Of a stretch of DNA of 64,000 bases, positions 25,724 to 35,255 are shown one piece after another (position 1 is the first letter of the stretch; every line of letters begins with the position of its first letter). The notes beneath the pieces are model-generated. The model ran no database searches and had not been told where the DNA came from. It worked only from the letters and a program-made list of their open reading frames with translations. Source of the DNA: Microbulbifer flavimaris. Lineage in GTDB: Bacteria; Pseudomonadota; Gammaproteobacteria; Pseudomonadales; Cellvibrionaceae. The stretch is from the NCBI RefSeq assembly GCF_001641755.2, contig NZ_LRFG02000002.1, positions 372,001 through 436,000 on the forward strand, written 5' to 3'. The position numbers and the translations under genes are program-made.

Positions 25724-25758
25724 TGTGCGAGATATCTCACAAGGTGGAGACATGTCTC
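25724..25758 (-). promoter_or_regulatory. GacA/UvrY-type upstream palindromes for sRNA 2
   Basis: Minus-strand TGTGAGATATCTCGCACA at 25724-25741, close to the UvrY/GacA binding site, centred about 64 bp upstream of the predicted start, the same distance as for the first RNA. A second perfect palindrome GAGACATGTCTC lies immediately upstream at 25747-25758 and may be a second site. Confidence 0.7.
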
Positions 25759-25863
25759 ACACGAGCCTGGAGGAAGGACGAGGCGACGCCGCATGTGGTA
25801 CAAAAGGCCCACGTCGCGAACGGCCTTACTATAGGCGTAATAATTACCGGATCAACCTTCACC

Positions 25864-27369
25864 GTGAATAAACTGTTGAAATACGCGCTCATTTTTATCG
25901 CATTTGTCATCCTGGGCGTAGTATCCCTCGTCGCATTTATCCCGGGGGTCAATGTGCCCTGGCAGCAACTGACGGGTACCGCGGACACCGACGATGAGAC
26001 GGTGAAGCGCCAGCTGAGCGCAGCAGACGGCTTTGGCGTCACCCTGTTTGCCGATGACGTGCCCAATGCACGCTGGCTGGCAATCACTCGCAATGGCGAT
26101 GTGCTGGTCTCGCAACCGAAGCGCGGACAGGTCAGCCTGTTGCAGGCGGATGCCGATCAGGATGGCCGCACCGATGGCCAGCGGGTGCTGATCGACGGAT
26201 TGCGCCGCCCCCATGGCCTGTTCCTGCACGAGGACTGGCTGTACATCGCCGAAAGCGATGCTGTGGGCCGTGTGCCATTCGACCACTCCGACGGCCGGCT
26301 CGCCGGGCGCTACCAGCGCATCGTTGAGGGCCTGGACGACAGTGGCAACCACTGGACCAAGACGATCGGCCTGGGCCCGGACGGCCGGGTCTACCTGAGC
26401 AGCGGCTCCAGTTGCAACGTATGTGAGGAAGAGAACCCGCGCCGGGCCACCATCATGCGCTTTGATCTCACAGGCGGCGAGCCGGAAATATTCGCCAGCG
26501 GCCTGCGCAACAGCGTCGGTTTCGACTGGTCGCCGGTGAGCGGTGAACTCTACGCCACCGACAATGGCCGCGACTGGCTCGGCGACGATTTCCCGCCGGA
26601 CGAATTGAACCGGGTACAGCAGGGCGCCTTCTACGGCTGGCCCTATGCCAACGGCAACCGGGTGCCAGACCCGGACTTCGGCGCAAACGCTGACGCGGAA
26701 ATCCAGCAAAAGATCGCGGAGTCAGTGCCGCCGGTGCACGGCTTTCCCGCCCACAATGCCCCGCTGGGCATCCACTTTCTGGAGAGCCCCACCCAGCCGG
26801 CACAGTATCGCGACGCGGCTCTGGTCGCCCTGCACGGCAGCTGGAACCGCAGTGAAAAAGATGGCTATAAGGTGGTCTCACTGCACTGGAATGACAGCGG
26901 CGACATTAGCCAGCGTGATTTCCTCTGGGGTTTTCTCGGTGACGACCGGGAAACGGTCTATGGCCGACCGGTGGCATTCGCCGAGGATGGCAATGGCAAC
27001 ATTTATGTCTCCGACGATTACGCCGGGGCGGTCTATCGCGTAACCCCGGGCAGAAAGGGCAGCGGCGCCACCGTCGCCGCTAACCGGCCGCCAATTCAGG
27101 CACCGCCGAAACCCCAGCCGATCGATAGCGGCGCCGCCCAGCGGGGCGAGGAGCTCTACCAGCGCTTTGACTGTGCCCGCTGCCATGCCGAACAGGCCCC
27201 GCTGCGAAACCTGACGAAAAAGTACACCGTGCAGACGCTGGCGGACTACTTCGACAGCCCCACACCGCCCATGCCCAAGTATGATTTCAGCGCGACACAG
27301 AAACGGGCGCTGGCCCACTACCTGATCTCCCGCGAGCACGGGATCGACAACATCAACCCACTCAATTGA
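25864..27369 (+). CDS. PQQ-type sugar/sorbosone dehydrogenase with cytochrome c domain
   Basis: Protein of 501 residues from a GTG at 25864; the frame is open further upstream but there it only crosses the small-RNA promoter. An N-terminal membrane anchor or signal (about 5-27, LKYALIFIAFVILGVVSLVAF) leads to a six-bladed GSDH/sorbosone-dehydrogenase beta-propeller (about 45-400), with RRPHGLFLHEDWLYIAESD, SGLRNSVGFDWSPVSGELY and LVALHGSWNR. A C-terminal cytochrome c module has the haem motif CARCH and a distal Met in PPMPKY. It probably oxidises a sugar or aldehyde in the periplasm and passes electrons to the respiratory chain through its own haem. The substrate is unknown. Confidence 0.88.
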   Translation: MNKLLKYALIFIAFVILGVVSLVAFIPGVNVPWQQLTGTADTDDETVKRQLSAADGFGVTLFADDVPNARWLAITRNGDVLVSQPKRGQVSLLQADADQDGRTDGQRVLIDGLRRPHGLFLHEDWLYIAESDAVGRVPFDHSDGRLAGRYQRIVEGLDDSGNHWTKTIGLGPDGRVYLSSGSSCNVCEEENPRRATIMRFDLTGGEPEIFASGLRNSVGFDWSPVSGELYATDNGRDWLGDDFPPDELNRVQQGAFYGWPYANGNRVPDPDFGANADAEIQQKIAESVPPVHGFPAHNAPLGIHFLESPTQPAQYRDAALVALHGSWNRSEKDGYKVVSLHWNDSGDISQRDFLWGFLGDDRETVYGRPVAFAEDGNGNIYVSDDYAGAVYRVTPGRKGSGATVAANRPPIQAPPKPQPIDSGAAQRGEELYQRFDCARCHAEQAPLRNLTKKYTVQTLADYFDSPTPPMPKYDFSATQKRALAHYLISREHGIDNINPLN

Positions 27370-27467
27370 CCACCTGTGCGCCAGCGGCTAAGGTTGCGCG
27401 CACGATGAATCCCGGGCATTGAGGTCTCAGTCACCAGCCCGTTGCCAGAGACAAAGGCAGGAACCCA

Positions 27468-27728
27468 ATGGCGGCAAAGAAGAAAGCAGCAACCTTCGAG
27501 CAGGCGCTGGAAGAACTGGAACAGCTGGTGGAACGGCTGGAGGCGGGTGACCTGCCCCTCGAGGAAGCCCTTGCCGACTTCGAACGCGGAGTGAAACTCA
27601 CCCGTGAATGCCAGCAGAAGCTGGCCAGCGCCGAGCAGAAGGTCAAAGTACTGATGGAGCAGAACGGCACCGTGCAGGAAACGCCTTTCGAGAACGGCGA
27701 CAACGGCGAAACCGGGCAGGATCTCTAA
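27468..27728 (+). CDS. xseB: Exodeoxyribonuclease VII small subunit
   Basis: XseB, 86 residues, the usual size. It assembles with XseA into exonuclease VII, which degrades single-stranded DNA. The sequence [37 protein letters not shown] is the family's helical hairpin. A basic N-terminus and an acidic C-terminal tail flank it. It is followed after 3 bp by ispA and then dxs, the xseB-ispA-dxs order seen across gammaproteobacteria, so these are co-transcribed. xseA is not in the window. AGGAAC precedes the ATG. Confidence 0.95.
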   Translation: MAAKKKAATFEQALEELEQLVERLEAGDLPLEEALADFERGVKLTRECQQKLASAEQKVKVLMEQNGTVQETPFENGDNGETGQDL

Positions 27729-27731
27729 CGC

Positions 27732-28637
27732 GTGACTCTCACCAACCAGGCGTCCCTGCCAGCTTTCCTGAAGGCAGCGACCGAGCGGGTGGAAACCCGC
27801 CTCAAGGCAGCCCTGGCGCCCGCGGTGCCCGCCGCCGATACGCTGTTTGCTGCCATGCACTACGGCGCCCTGGGCCCGGGCAAGCGGCTGCGCCCGGCAC
27901 TGGTGTACGCCTGCGCGGGTATCGTGCAGGGTGAGCATTTCGATCCGGCCCGCTGCGACAGTGCCGCCGCCGCACTGGAGTGCATTCACGCCTACTCCCT
28001 GATTCACGACGACCTGCCGGCAATGGACGATGACGACCTGCGCCGCGGACGCGCCACCTGCCATATAGCCTACGACGAGGCCACTGCGATTCTCGCCGGC
28101 GATGCACTGCAGACCCTGGCATTCGAGTTACTGCTGCACTCGGAGGCGGAAGCCCACCTCAAGGTGCGGTTGATGGAAGAACTGGCCGCCGGCTCCGGCG
28201 CCCGCGGCATGGTATCGGGCCAGGCCATCGACCTGGCGGCGGTAGACCACCAGCTCGACCTCGAGCAGCTGGAGCAAATGCACCGCCTCAAGACCGGCGC
28301 CCTGATCTGCGCCAGCGCCCGTATCGGCGCCCTGCTCGGCGGTGCGGACGAAGTGCAACTGGGGGCCGTGAGCCGCTATGCGGACGCCATCGGGCTGGCC
28401 TTCCAGGTGCAAGATGACATTCTCGATGTTACGGCTGACACCGCCACCCTCGGCAAGACCCAGGGCGCCGATGCCGCGCGCAACAAGCCGACTTATGTCT
28501 CCCTGCTGGGGCTCGATGGTGCCCGGCAGAAGCTGGAGGGACTCTATCAAGAGGCCCTGGACGCGCTGGACGCCGTGCGTGGTGATACAACCCTGCTGAA
28601 GCAGCTGGCCGACTATGTTGCCCATCGCAGTCACTAA
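27732..28637 (+). CDS. ispA: Farnesyl diphosphate synthase
   Basis: Prenyltransferase of 301 residues that condenses IPP with DMAPP and GPP to FPP for ubiquinone, undecaprenyl phosphate and other isoprenoids. Both aspartate-rich motifs are present: the first in [18 protein letters not shown] and the second in [29 protein letters not shown] is the IPP-binding N-terminal segment. The start is GTG at 27732, three bases after xseB, and is coupled to it. It supplies downstream product for the pathway begun by dxs, the next gene. Confidence 0.95.
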   Translation: MTLTNQASLPAFLKAATERVETRLKAALAPAVPAADTLFAAMHYGALGPGKRLRPALVYACAGIVQGEHFDPARCDSAAAALECIHAYSLIHDDLPAMDDDDLRRGRATCHIAYDEATAILAGDALQTLAFELLLHSEAEAHLKVRLMEELAAGSGARGMVSGQAIDLAAVDHQLDLEQLEQMHRLKTGALICASARIGALLGGADEVQLGAVSRYADAIGLAFQVQDDILDVTADTATLGKTQGADAARNKPTYVSLLGLDGARQKLEGLYQEALDALDAVRGDTTLLKQLADYVAHRSH

Positions 28638-28801
28638 TACCGTTAGTTAACGGCTACTGGGGACAGGCAGCGCCGGTTCCGGCCCCGCCACCTCGCGTCA
28701 CAGCAGGTGGCGCAGTCCGCCCCGTGGCCCGTTCAGGATGCAATCTCCCCCCTGCGGGCATACAATCCCTTTTCACACTTTTGTTGCAATTGATACGTTC
28801 G

Positions 28802-30721
28802 ATGTTCGACGAAATTCCCCGTACTCGACCGCACACGCCGCTGCTCGATGCTATCGACAGCCCGGCCCAGCTGCGCGCCCTCGATGAGCGCCAGCTGCCG
28901 GAGCTTGCCAGCCAACTGCGCGAGTACCTGCTTTACTGCGTGGGCCAGACCGGCGGCCACTTCGGTGCCGGCCTCGGCGTGGTGGAGCTGACCATTGCCC
29001 TGCACTACATCTACAACACCCCGGACGACCGGCTGGTGTGGGATGTGGGCCACCAGACCTACCCGCACAAGATCCTGACCGGGCGCCGCGAGGAGATGCT
29101 GTCGATCCGCCAGCAGGGCGGCCTGTCCGGCTTCCCCAAGCGCAGCGAGAGCCCCTACGACACCTTCGGTGTCGGCCACTCCAGCACGTCCATCAGCGCC
29201 GCCCTGGGTATGGCGCTGGGCTCACCGGACGAGCGCAAGGTGGTGGCAGTGATCGGCGATGGCGCCATGACTGCGGGCATGGCCTTTGAAGCACTGAACC
29301 ACGCCGCCCATACCGGCAAGGACATACTGGTGGTGCTGAACGACAACCGCATGTCGATCTCCAAGAATGTGGGCGGCCTCGCCACCTACTTCGCCAAGAT
29401 CCTCGCCAGCAAGACCTACCTGTCCATGCGCGAGGGCAGCCGCAAGATTTTGTCCAAGATTCCCAAGGCTTGGCAGCTGGCACGGCGCACGGAAGAGCAC
29501 GTAAAGGGCATGATCACCCCCGGCACCCTGTTCGAGGAGCTGGGCTTCAATTACGTGGGTCCGGTGGACGGCCACAACATGCACGATATGGTGCACACCC
29601 TGCGCAACCTGCGCAGCCAGCGCGGCCCGCAGTTGCTGCATATCGTCACCACCAAGGGCAAGGGCTTCGGCCCCGCCGAGGAAGATCCGGTGGGCTACCA
29701 CGCACTGAACAAGCTGGAACCGGAGCCCAAGGTACAGGTGGCCGTTTCCAATAGCGGCAAGCGGAAGCTACCCAAATACCAGGACATCTTCGGCCAGTGG
29801 CTGTGCGATACGGCCGAGCAGGATGAGCGCCTGGTGGGCATTACCCCCGCCATGTGCGAGGGGTCCGGCATGGTGGAATTTGCCGATCGCTTCCCGGAGC
29901 GCTTCCACGATGTGGCAATCGCCGAACAGCATGCGGTGACCCTGGCTGCCGGCCTGGCCTGCGAGGGCCAGAAACCGGTGGTGGCGATTTACTCCACCTT
30001 CCTGCAGCGCGGCTACGACCAGATGGTCCACGATGTGGCCATCCAGAACCTGGATGTCACCTTTGCCATCGACCGCGCCGGGCTGGTGGGCGAGGACGGC
30101 CCCACCCACGCCGGCAGCTTCGATCTCACTTTCATGCGCTGCCTGCCCAATATGGTCATCGCCGCGCCCAGTGACGAGAACGAGTGCCGCCAGCTGTTGT
30201 TCACCGCCTATGCGCACGAGGGGCCGTCCGCGGTGCGCTACCCGCGTGGCACCGGCCCCGGCGTGAAGATTGAGCAGGACATGACGGCACTACCCATCGG
30301 CAAGGCCCGCCCGGTGCGCGAGGGCAGCCAGGTGGCGATCCTCAATTTCGGCACTCTGCTGGAACCTGCGCTGGCCGCAGCGGAGAAACTCGGCGCTACC
30401 GTGGTGGATATGCGCTGGGTCAAACCCCTCGATGAGACACTGATCGACCAGCTTGCCGCAAGCCACCAGCTACTGGTGACTCTGGAGGAGAACACCATTG
30501 CCGGCGGCGCCGGCAGCGCGGTGATGGAATACCTGAACAGCACCGGCACACTGATCCCGCTATTACAGCTCGGCCTGCCGGACAGGATCATCGAGCACGG
30601 CAAGCATCCCGACCTGCTCGCCGGTATCGGCCTCGACGCCAAAGGCATCGAGGAAAGTATCCGTCGGCGCCTGCAACAACTCGACGACAAGCATTTTCGC
30701 GGACAGGCCGCGGCGCTCTGA
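28802..30721 (+). CDS. dxs: 1-deoxy-D-xylulose-5-phosphate synthase
   Basis: Thiamine-diphosphate enzyme of 639 residues that joins pyruvate and glyceraldehyde 3-phosphate, the first and rate-controlling step of the MEP isoprenoid pathway. The TPP-binding motif is [19 protein letters not shown]...LNDN; other family segments are [31 protein letters not shown], the catalytic-domain [14 protein letters not shown] and [16 protein letters not shown]. The start at 28802 ([16 protein letters not shown]) matches family N-termini; the frame is open upstream but without a start that fits. About 165 bp separate it from ispA, with no clear terminator. Confidence 0.96.
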   Translation: MFDEIPRTRPHTPLLDAIDSPAQLRALDERQLPELASQLREYLLYCVGQTGGHFGAGLGVVELTIALHYIYNTPDDRLVWDVGHQTYPHKILTGRREEMLSIRQQGGLSGFPKRSESPYDTFGVGHSSTSISAALGMALGSPDERKVVAVIGDGAMTAGMAFEALNHAAHTGKDILVVLNDNRMSISKNVGGLATYFAKILASKTYLSMREGSRKILSKIPKAWQLARRTEEHVKGMITPGTLFEELGFNYVGPVDGHNMHDMVHTLRNLRSQRGPQLLHIVTTKGKGFGPAEEDPVGYHALNKLEPEPKVQVAVSNSGKRKLPKYQDIFGQWLCDTAEQDERLVGITPAMCEGSGMVEFADRFPERFHDVAIAEQHAVTLAAGLACEGQKPVVAIYSTFLQRGYDQMVHDVAIQNLDVTFAIDRAGLVGEDGPTHAGSFDLTFMRCLPNMVIAAPSDENECRQLLFTAYAHEGPSAVRYPRGTGPGVKIEQDMTALPIGKARPVREGSQVAILNFGTLLEPALAAAEKLGATVVDMRWVKPLDETLIDQLAASHQLLVTLEENTIAGGAGSAVMEYLNSTGTLIPLLQLGLPDRIIEHGKHPDLLAGIGLDAKGIEESIRRRLQQLDDKHFRGQAAAL

Positions 30722-30847
30722 GCTCTTGGCTCTCAGGCCGCGGGCTGGCCGCAGCTCTGCCCGAATTACATCAAAAAATATCTTCATAAGATCCGATCGC
30801 TTCAGAGAACACTGCGATCGAACTGCGACCAGATTGAAGGGGGGACC

Positions 30848-32707
30848 ATGTCCTTACTGCGCAAAACCGCACTGGCCGCGGTGGCCTGCTTTGCCACCGC
30901 CGGCGCCGCCGCCATGGAACAGGAGGCCTTTGACAAGGCTTTTGACGCCCTGCCGAAAAAAGGGGCCGAGGCGAAGCTGGAGGCCCTGCAGGACCTTCGC
31001 TATCAGTGGCTGATGGAGAGCTTTCCCAACTGGGCCACCTACCAGGGCTACCCCGGGGTCAATGACCGCTGGACGGATGTCTCTATCGAGGGCATCAAGC
31101 GCCGCCGCGAACAGACCCGCCGCCTGCTGGCCGCCAGCCGCCATATCGAGGCGGACAAACTGCCGGAAGCGCGCCAGCTGGATCACCAGTTGCTGTATCA
31201 GGACCTGCTCACGGAAGTAAAAGGTTTCCAGTTCCCGGAGCACCTGCTGCCGGTAACCCACATGTCCGGTATTCAGCGCAACGTCCCCGGTGTGCTGGCG
31301 GCCATGCCCAGAGACAACGCTGCAGATTATGACCAGCTCATCGTGCGCCTGGACGGCCTGCCGCGGTTGATTCAGCAGACGCGCACCCTGATGGAAGAGG
31401 GACTGGAACAGCAGATCACTCCGCCGCAGATCACCCTGCGGGACCTGCCGGCGCAGATTCGCGCCCTGATTCCCGCAGACCCGAATGAAAGCCCGCTGAT
31501 GAAGGCTTTCGTGGAAATGCCGGAAACCATATCGGCGTCACAACAGAAGCGCCTGCGCAACCGCGCTTTCGCCCTGTATCACCGTGAGCTGGTACCCGCC
31601 TGGCGTGACCTGGCGGAGTTTGTCGAGCGCGAGTACATCCCCGGCGCACGGGTAAATACCGCCTTTACCAGCCTGCCGGACGGCACGCGCTGGTATGCCC
31701 ACAAGGTGCGCGACAATACCACCACCGCCCTGAGCCCTGCGGAGATTCACCGGATTGGCCTCGAGGAAGTGAAGCGCATCCGCGGTGAGATGGACAAGAT
31801 CATCGCCAAGACCGGTTTCGAGGGCGACTTTGCCGCCTTCACCGACTTCCTGCGCAATGATCCGCAGTTCTACCACAATAGCCGCGAAGACCTGATGCGC
31901 GACTACCGGGATATCGCCAAGCGCATCGACGGCGAGCTGCCCAAGCTGTTCCGCACGCTGCCGCGCCTGCCCTACGGTGTTAAGCGCATCCCCAGCTACT
32001 CGGAAAAATCCCAGACCACCGCCTACTACCAGCCGGGCTCCATGGAAGCCGGCCGCGCGGGCATCTTCTACGCCAACACCTACAACCTGGCGAGCCGCCC
32101 CAAGTGGGAGATGGAAGCACTGACCGTGCATGAAGCCATGCCCGGCCACCACCTGCAGATCGCCCTGGCCCAGGAAATCGAGGACGTGCACCCGCTGCGC
32201 CGCCTGAGCATGTACACCGGCTTTGTCGAGGGCTGGGGACTCTACTCGGAGAGCCTTGGCTACGACCTGGGCCTGTATACCGATCCCTACAGCGAGTTCG
32301 GCGCCCTGACCTATGACATGTGGCGCGCGGTGCGCCTGGTGGTGGATACCGGTATGCACCAGCTGGGCTGGAGCCGCGAGCAGGCCATTGAGTACTTCAT
32401 GAATAACAGTGCCAAGCCACGCCACGACATCACCGTGGAGATCGACCGCTACCTGGTGTGGCCCGGCCAGGCACTCGCCTACAAGCTGGGCCAGCTGAAG
32501 ATCAAGGACCTGCGTGCCACTGCCGAGGAGCAGCTGGGCAACAACTTTGATGTCCGCAGCTTCCACGACCACCTGCTGGGTGCCGGCGCGCTGCCGCTCA
32601 ACGTGCTCGAAAGCCGTATGAATGACTGGATCGTGGCCCAGGGCGGCGAGACGGCCGCCACGCCCAGCGAGCCGGCCCAGGCGGGCGAAGTGACGCCCAG
32701 CAACTGA
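30848..32707 (+). CDS. DUF885-family secreted metallohydrolase-like protein
   Basis: Protein of 619 residues with a signal peptide (about 1-22, ending AGAAAM). It belongs to the DUF885 family, which is distantly related to M32-type metallopeptidases. The putative zinc site is VHEAMPGHHLQIALAQE, followed by a conserved glutamate region FVEGWGLYSESLGYDLG. Other family signatures are PGSMEAGRAGIFYANTYNL and DTGMHQLGWSREQAIEYF. A strong Shine-Dalgarno GAAGGGGGG lies directly before the ATG. Probably a periplasmic or secreted peptidase; the substrate is unknown. It is single-cistron, ended by a good terminator. Confidence 0.88.
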   Translation: MSLLRKTALAAVACFATAGAAAMEQEAFDKAFDALPKKGAEAKLEALQDLRYQWLMESFPNWATYQGYPGVNDRWTDVSIEGIKRRREQTRRLLAASRHIEADKLPEARQLDHQLLYQDLLTEVKGFQFPEHLLPVTHMSGIQRNVPGVLAAMPRDNAADYDQLIVRLDGLPRLIQQTRTLMEEGLEQQITPPQITLRDLPAQIRALIPADPNESPLMKAFVEMPETISASQQKRLRNRAFALYHRELVPAWRDLAEFVEREYIPGARVNTAFTSLPDGTRWYAHKVRDNTTTALSPAEIHRIGLEEVKRIRGEMDKIIAKTGFEGDFAAFTDFLRNDPQFYHNSREDLMRDYRDIAKRIDGELPKLFRTLPRLPYGVKRIPSYSEKSQTTAYYQPGSMEAGRAGIFYANTYNLASRPKWEMEALTVHEAMPGHHLQIALAQEIEDVHPLRRLSMYTGFVEGWGLYSESLGYDLGLYTDPYSEFGALTYDMWRAVRLVVDTGMHQLGWSREQAIEYFMNNSAKPRHDITVEIDRYLVWPGQALAYKLGQLKIKDLRATAEEQLGNNFDVRSFHDHLLGAGALPLNVLESRMNDWIVAQGGETAATPSEPAQAGEVTPSN

Positions 32708-32732
32708 TCCTTTCTCATCTTTTCACTGCGTA

Positions 32733-32758
32733 GGGCGAACCTTGTGTTCGCCCTTTTT
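32733..32758 (+). terminator. Rho-independent terminator of DUF885 gene
   Basis: GGGCGAAC (32733-32740) pairs with GTTCGCCC (32746-32753), followed by TTTTTC on the plus strand. Confidence 0.9.
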
Positions 32759-32799
32759 CGTTTTGCAGCTTTCCCGATCGCCGGTAGAGCTATATCCCC

Positions 32800-32923
32800 G
32801 ATGCGAAGGCGCTGAAGCCGATAGGTGTTTGCCAGACCTTATGAGGCAGGGATGCCGATTAGAGCGCACAGGGACGTGTGTACAGCGTGTCTGGCAAACA
32901 CCTATCGGCATCAGTGCCGCCAC
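32800..32923 (+). repeat. Dispersed hairpin element, copy 4
   Basis: The left arm GCCGATAGGTGTTTGCCAGA (32817-32836) and its exact complement 32890-32909 form a 20-bp stem, extended outward by GGCGCTGA / TCAGTGCC. The inner stem is imperfect, with an AGGGA loop (GAGGCAGGGATGCC), followed by GCACAGGGACGTGTGTACAGCG. The flanks GATGCGAAGGC and GCCGCCAC match the other copies. It lies after the DUF885 terminator, between it and the convergent TlpA-like gene. Confidence 0.85.
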
Positions 32924-32982
32924 TGCTCCCACTGACGAGCCCCACGACCCGGAGCCAATCAAAAAAGTGTAAGGCTTCGCCT

Positions 32983-33447
32983 CTACATCGACAGCAGCTG
33001 CCCCACCATCGCCCCCAGTTGCATATCACTCAACGTACCGAAATGGCTGAAGCGGATATTGCCGGCGCGATCCACCAGTACCGTGGAGGGTGTGCCCTGC
33101 AGCCCCAGTTTGGCCATGGTGACCGGCACCGGGCCATTTTCTGCGGGCTGGTCGATCGCGATGGGGAACTGCAGACGGAACTCCGCCGCATAGACGCGCA
33201 GGGCATCAGGGGTCATGACGCTGTGATGTTCGAACACGGTATGCAGACCGATCAGCTGAAAGTCATCGCCGGCGAAGCATTCCGCAACCGCCGCAGCCTG
33301 TGGCGTGGCCTGGCTGACACAGGCCGGGCACAGCATCTGGAAGGCGTGCAGCATCACCACGTTGCCCTGCAACGCCTGCATGGAGAGCGGAACGTCGACG
33401 TTGAGCCAGGCAGCGGCGGTAATTTCGGGAGCGGCTGGGAAGTTCAT
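32983..33447 (-). CDS. TlpA-like thioredoxin-fold protein
   Basis: Thioredoxin-fold redox protein of 154 residues from the ATG at 33447, which has GGGAGG ten bases upstream. The active-site pair is in FQMLCPACVSQ (CPAC), and the cis-proline region is LQGTPSTVLVDRAG, as in TlpA/ResA and AhpC-TSA relatives. There is no signal peptide, so it is probably cytoplasmic unless exported by another route. The segment FLAGDDFQLIGLHTVFEHHSVM (in parts) places it near bacterial TlpA disulfide reductases. It precedes no redox operon; rsgA upstream on the same strand is unrelated. Confidence 0.85.
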   Translation of the reverse strand: MNFPAAPEITAAAWLNVDVPLSMQALQGNVVMLHAFQMLCPACVSQATPQAAAVAECFAGDDFQLIGLHTVFEHHSVMTPDALRVYAAEFRLQFPIAIDQPAENGPVPVTMAKLGLQGTPSTVLVDRAGNIRFSHFGTLSDMQLGAMVGQLLSM

Positions 33448-33525
33448 CGCAAAGTGGCCTCCCGCACTAACGGAATGATGCATTCATCCCAATCAGTTTA
33501 GGCGGCCACGTTTGCCCGCTGCCTG

Positions 33526-34674
33526 TCAATCCCCGCCCTGCTTGCGCGACCTGGCGTGCCCCTGCACCTCCCGATAGAACTGCCCCAGGGCGCGATCGTC
33601 CGCGCGCTGTTCGGCCAGGGTCCGCTGGTTGCGGGCGATCTCCCGCAGCAGTTTGCGCCAGTTATTCAGGCGCCGTTCGTCCAGCTCACCACGCTCGAGG
33701 GCGGCCTGCACCGCGCAGCCGGGCTCTGCGCCGTGGGCGCAATCACTGAAGCGACACTGCTGTGCAAGCGCATCGATATCATCAAATGCCGCGGCAACCC
33801 CCTCTTCCCCGCTGGCCAGACCCAGCTCCCGCATACCGGGACTATCCAGCAGGAGGCCACCACCGGGGAGCACATAGAGTGCGCGTTGGCGGGTGGTATG
33901 GCGGCCCTTGCTGTCGTCCTCGCGAATGGCAGCGGTCTGTGCCTGCTCGGTGCCGGAAAGGGTATTCAGGAGTGAGGACTTGCCCACCCCGGAAGAACCC
34001 AGCATGGCCACGGTCTCACCGGGGGCCAGCCACTGGCGCAGGGAGGCAACACTGTCAGCCTGCAAAGCATTGACCGCCAGCACCGGCAGGTCGCGCAGAC
34101 CGTGCAGTGCATCCAGGTATTGCCCGGTGTCGCCACAGAGATCGGCTTTGGTCAGCACCAGGTAGGCGCGGCTGCCCGCCGCACGGGTCAGCGCCAGGTA
34201 GCGTTCGATCCGCGACAAATTGAAATCCTGGTTGCAGGACGCGACGATCAGCACGCTATCCACATTGGCGGCGATCAACTGTACCCGCTCCGCACCCGGC
34301 GCCATCCGCTTGAACAGGCTGCTGCGTTCCAACAGCCGTACAAAGCCGCCACTCTCTTTTTCCAGCAGCAACCAGTCCGCCACCGTGGGGCGCAACTCCG
34401 CTGCCGCCGCCAAATTGACACCGTCCAGGGAAAGGGATTTCTCCCCACCTTCACCGGCGACTTCGAGACGGTTGCGATGCACAGCCATGACCCGCACCGG
34501 CTCACAGTGCTCGTATTCATGCAGGCTCAGCTGCTGCTGAAAGAAAGGTTTCCAGCCCAGTTTGCCCAGGGGGGACTGCTCGTGCGCTTCCGGGGTGCGC
34601 CCGGAAACAGTTTTGCCGCGCCCGAAGGGGGAGCGGCGAGAAATCGAAGATCGACTCACGGTACTTAACCTCAT
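33526..34674 (-). CDS. rsgA: Ribosome small-subunit-dependent GTPase A
   Basis: Circularly permuted GTPase of about 382 residues that checks late 30S maturation. The order of motifs is permuted, as expected: G4 LTKADLCG, then G1 GSSGVGKSSLLN, then G3 DSPGMRELG. The N-terminal OB-fold region (PVRVMAVHRNRLEVAG) and C-terminal zinc knuckle (CRFSDCAHGAEPGCAVQ) are intact. The LGWKPFFQQQLS beginning is the alternative RsgA subtype, distinct from the E. coli form. The exact start is unsure: ATG at 34674, GTG at 34683 or GTG at 34659 are all possible, the last having GAGG upstream. No orn or psd neighbour is present. Confidence 0.92.
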   Translation of the reverse strand: MRLSTVSRSSISRRSPFGRGKTVSGRTPEAHEQSPLGKLGWKPFFQQQLSLHEYEHCEPVRVMAVHRNRLEVAGEGGEKSLSLDGVNLAAAAELRPTVADWLLLEKESGGFVRLLERSSLFKRMAPGAERVQLIAANVDSVLIVASCNQDFNLSRIERYLALTRAAGSRAYLVLTKADLCGDTGQYLDALHGLRDLPVLAVNALQADSVASLRQWLAPGETVAMLGSSGVGKSSLLNTLSGTEQAQTAAIREDDSKGRHTTRQRALYVLPGGGLLLDSPGMRELGLASGEEGVAAAFDDIDALAQQCRFSDCAHGAEPGCAVQAALERGELDERRLNNWRKLLREIARNQRTLAEQRADDRALGQFYREVQGHARSRKQGGD

Positions 34675-34683
34675 TGCGCTCAC

Positions 34684-35255
34684 AGCGCACTGGTTGCCAC
34701 TGTCCTGCTGACAATGGCAGAGGATAAATAGGATATAAGGCTTCCGGAGAGGGGAAACCCGACGTCAGGAAAAAACCGTAATGCCGGGCTCAGACGCAGT
34801 TCAGCGGGGAACCCGGCGAAGGTTACACACAATCATTTGCTGTCCTCCGCTGGTAATAAATTCTGGGGAGAATGTACCACCACCTTCGATGGTGGACAAT
34901 TCTTCAAAAAGCGAAAAGCCGGCAAAAGCCGGCTTTCGTTATCCGACCTCCGCGAGTGCATCACCTTTCTCGACTCGCGACGATCTGATGGGTTTGAGTG
35001 TAGACGCTGGGAGAAGTTCCGTACGAGCTTCACTCGATACTCAGCATCACTCAGGCAGATTGCGACGCCGTGACGTTTTTATAAAAAATTTGTGACACAC
35101 CTCAAACCTTCTGTGTGCCCCCGGCAAATTCTCGTCTCCCTCCCCCGGGGGTGGGAGGCCCGGTCATCACCAGTCGGGTTTCAATGGGCCGATAGGGAGA
35201 AATACGCGGTACCCCAATACCCGAACAGCAATAACGATAACCCCGGATTCCTATT
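34684..35255. other. Intergenic region with terminator hairpin
   Basis: No convincing gene in 570 bp. A clear hairpin AAAGCCGGC (34915-34923) / GCCGGCTTT (34928-34936), flanked by A/T runs, could terminate in either direction, and a smaller CCACC/GGTGG stem-loop lies just before it (34880-34895). The last 100 bp hold the probable promoter and leader of the pullulanase gene. A 104-codon plus-strand frame here crosses both hairpins and is not credible. Confidence 0.6.

Noticed and set aside
25633-25863. 77-codon upstream extension of the dehydrogenase gene
   Set aside because: It crosses the second sRNA promoter and its GacA-type palindrome, lacks a start signal and adds a non-family segment before the membrane anchor.
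34781-35095. 104-codon plus-strand frame between rsgA and pulA
   Set aside because: Crosses two hairpins, one a probable terminator, and shows no family resemblance or ribosome-binding site.
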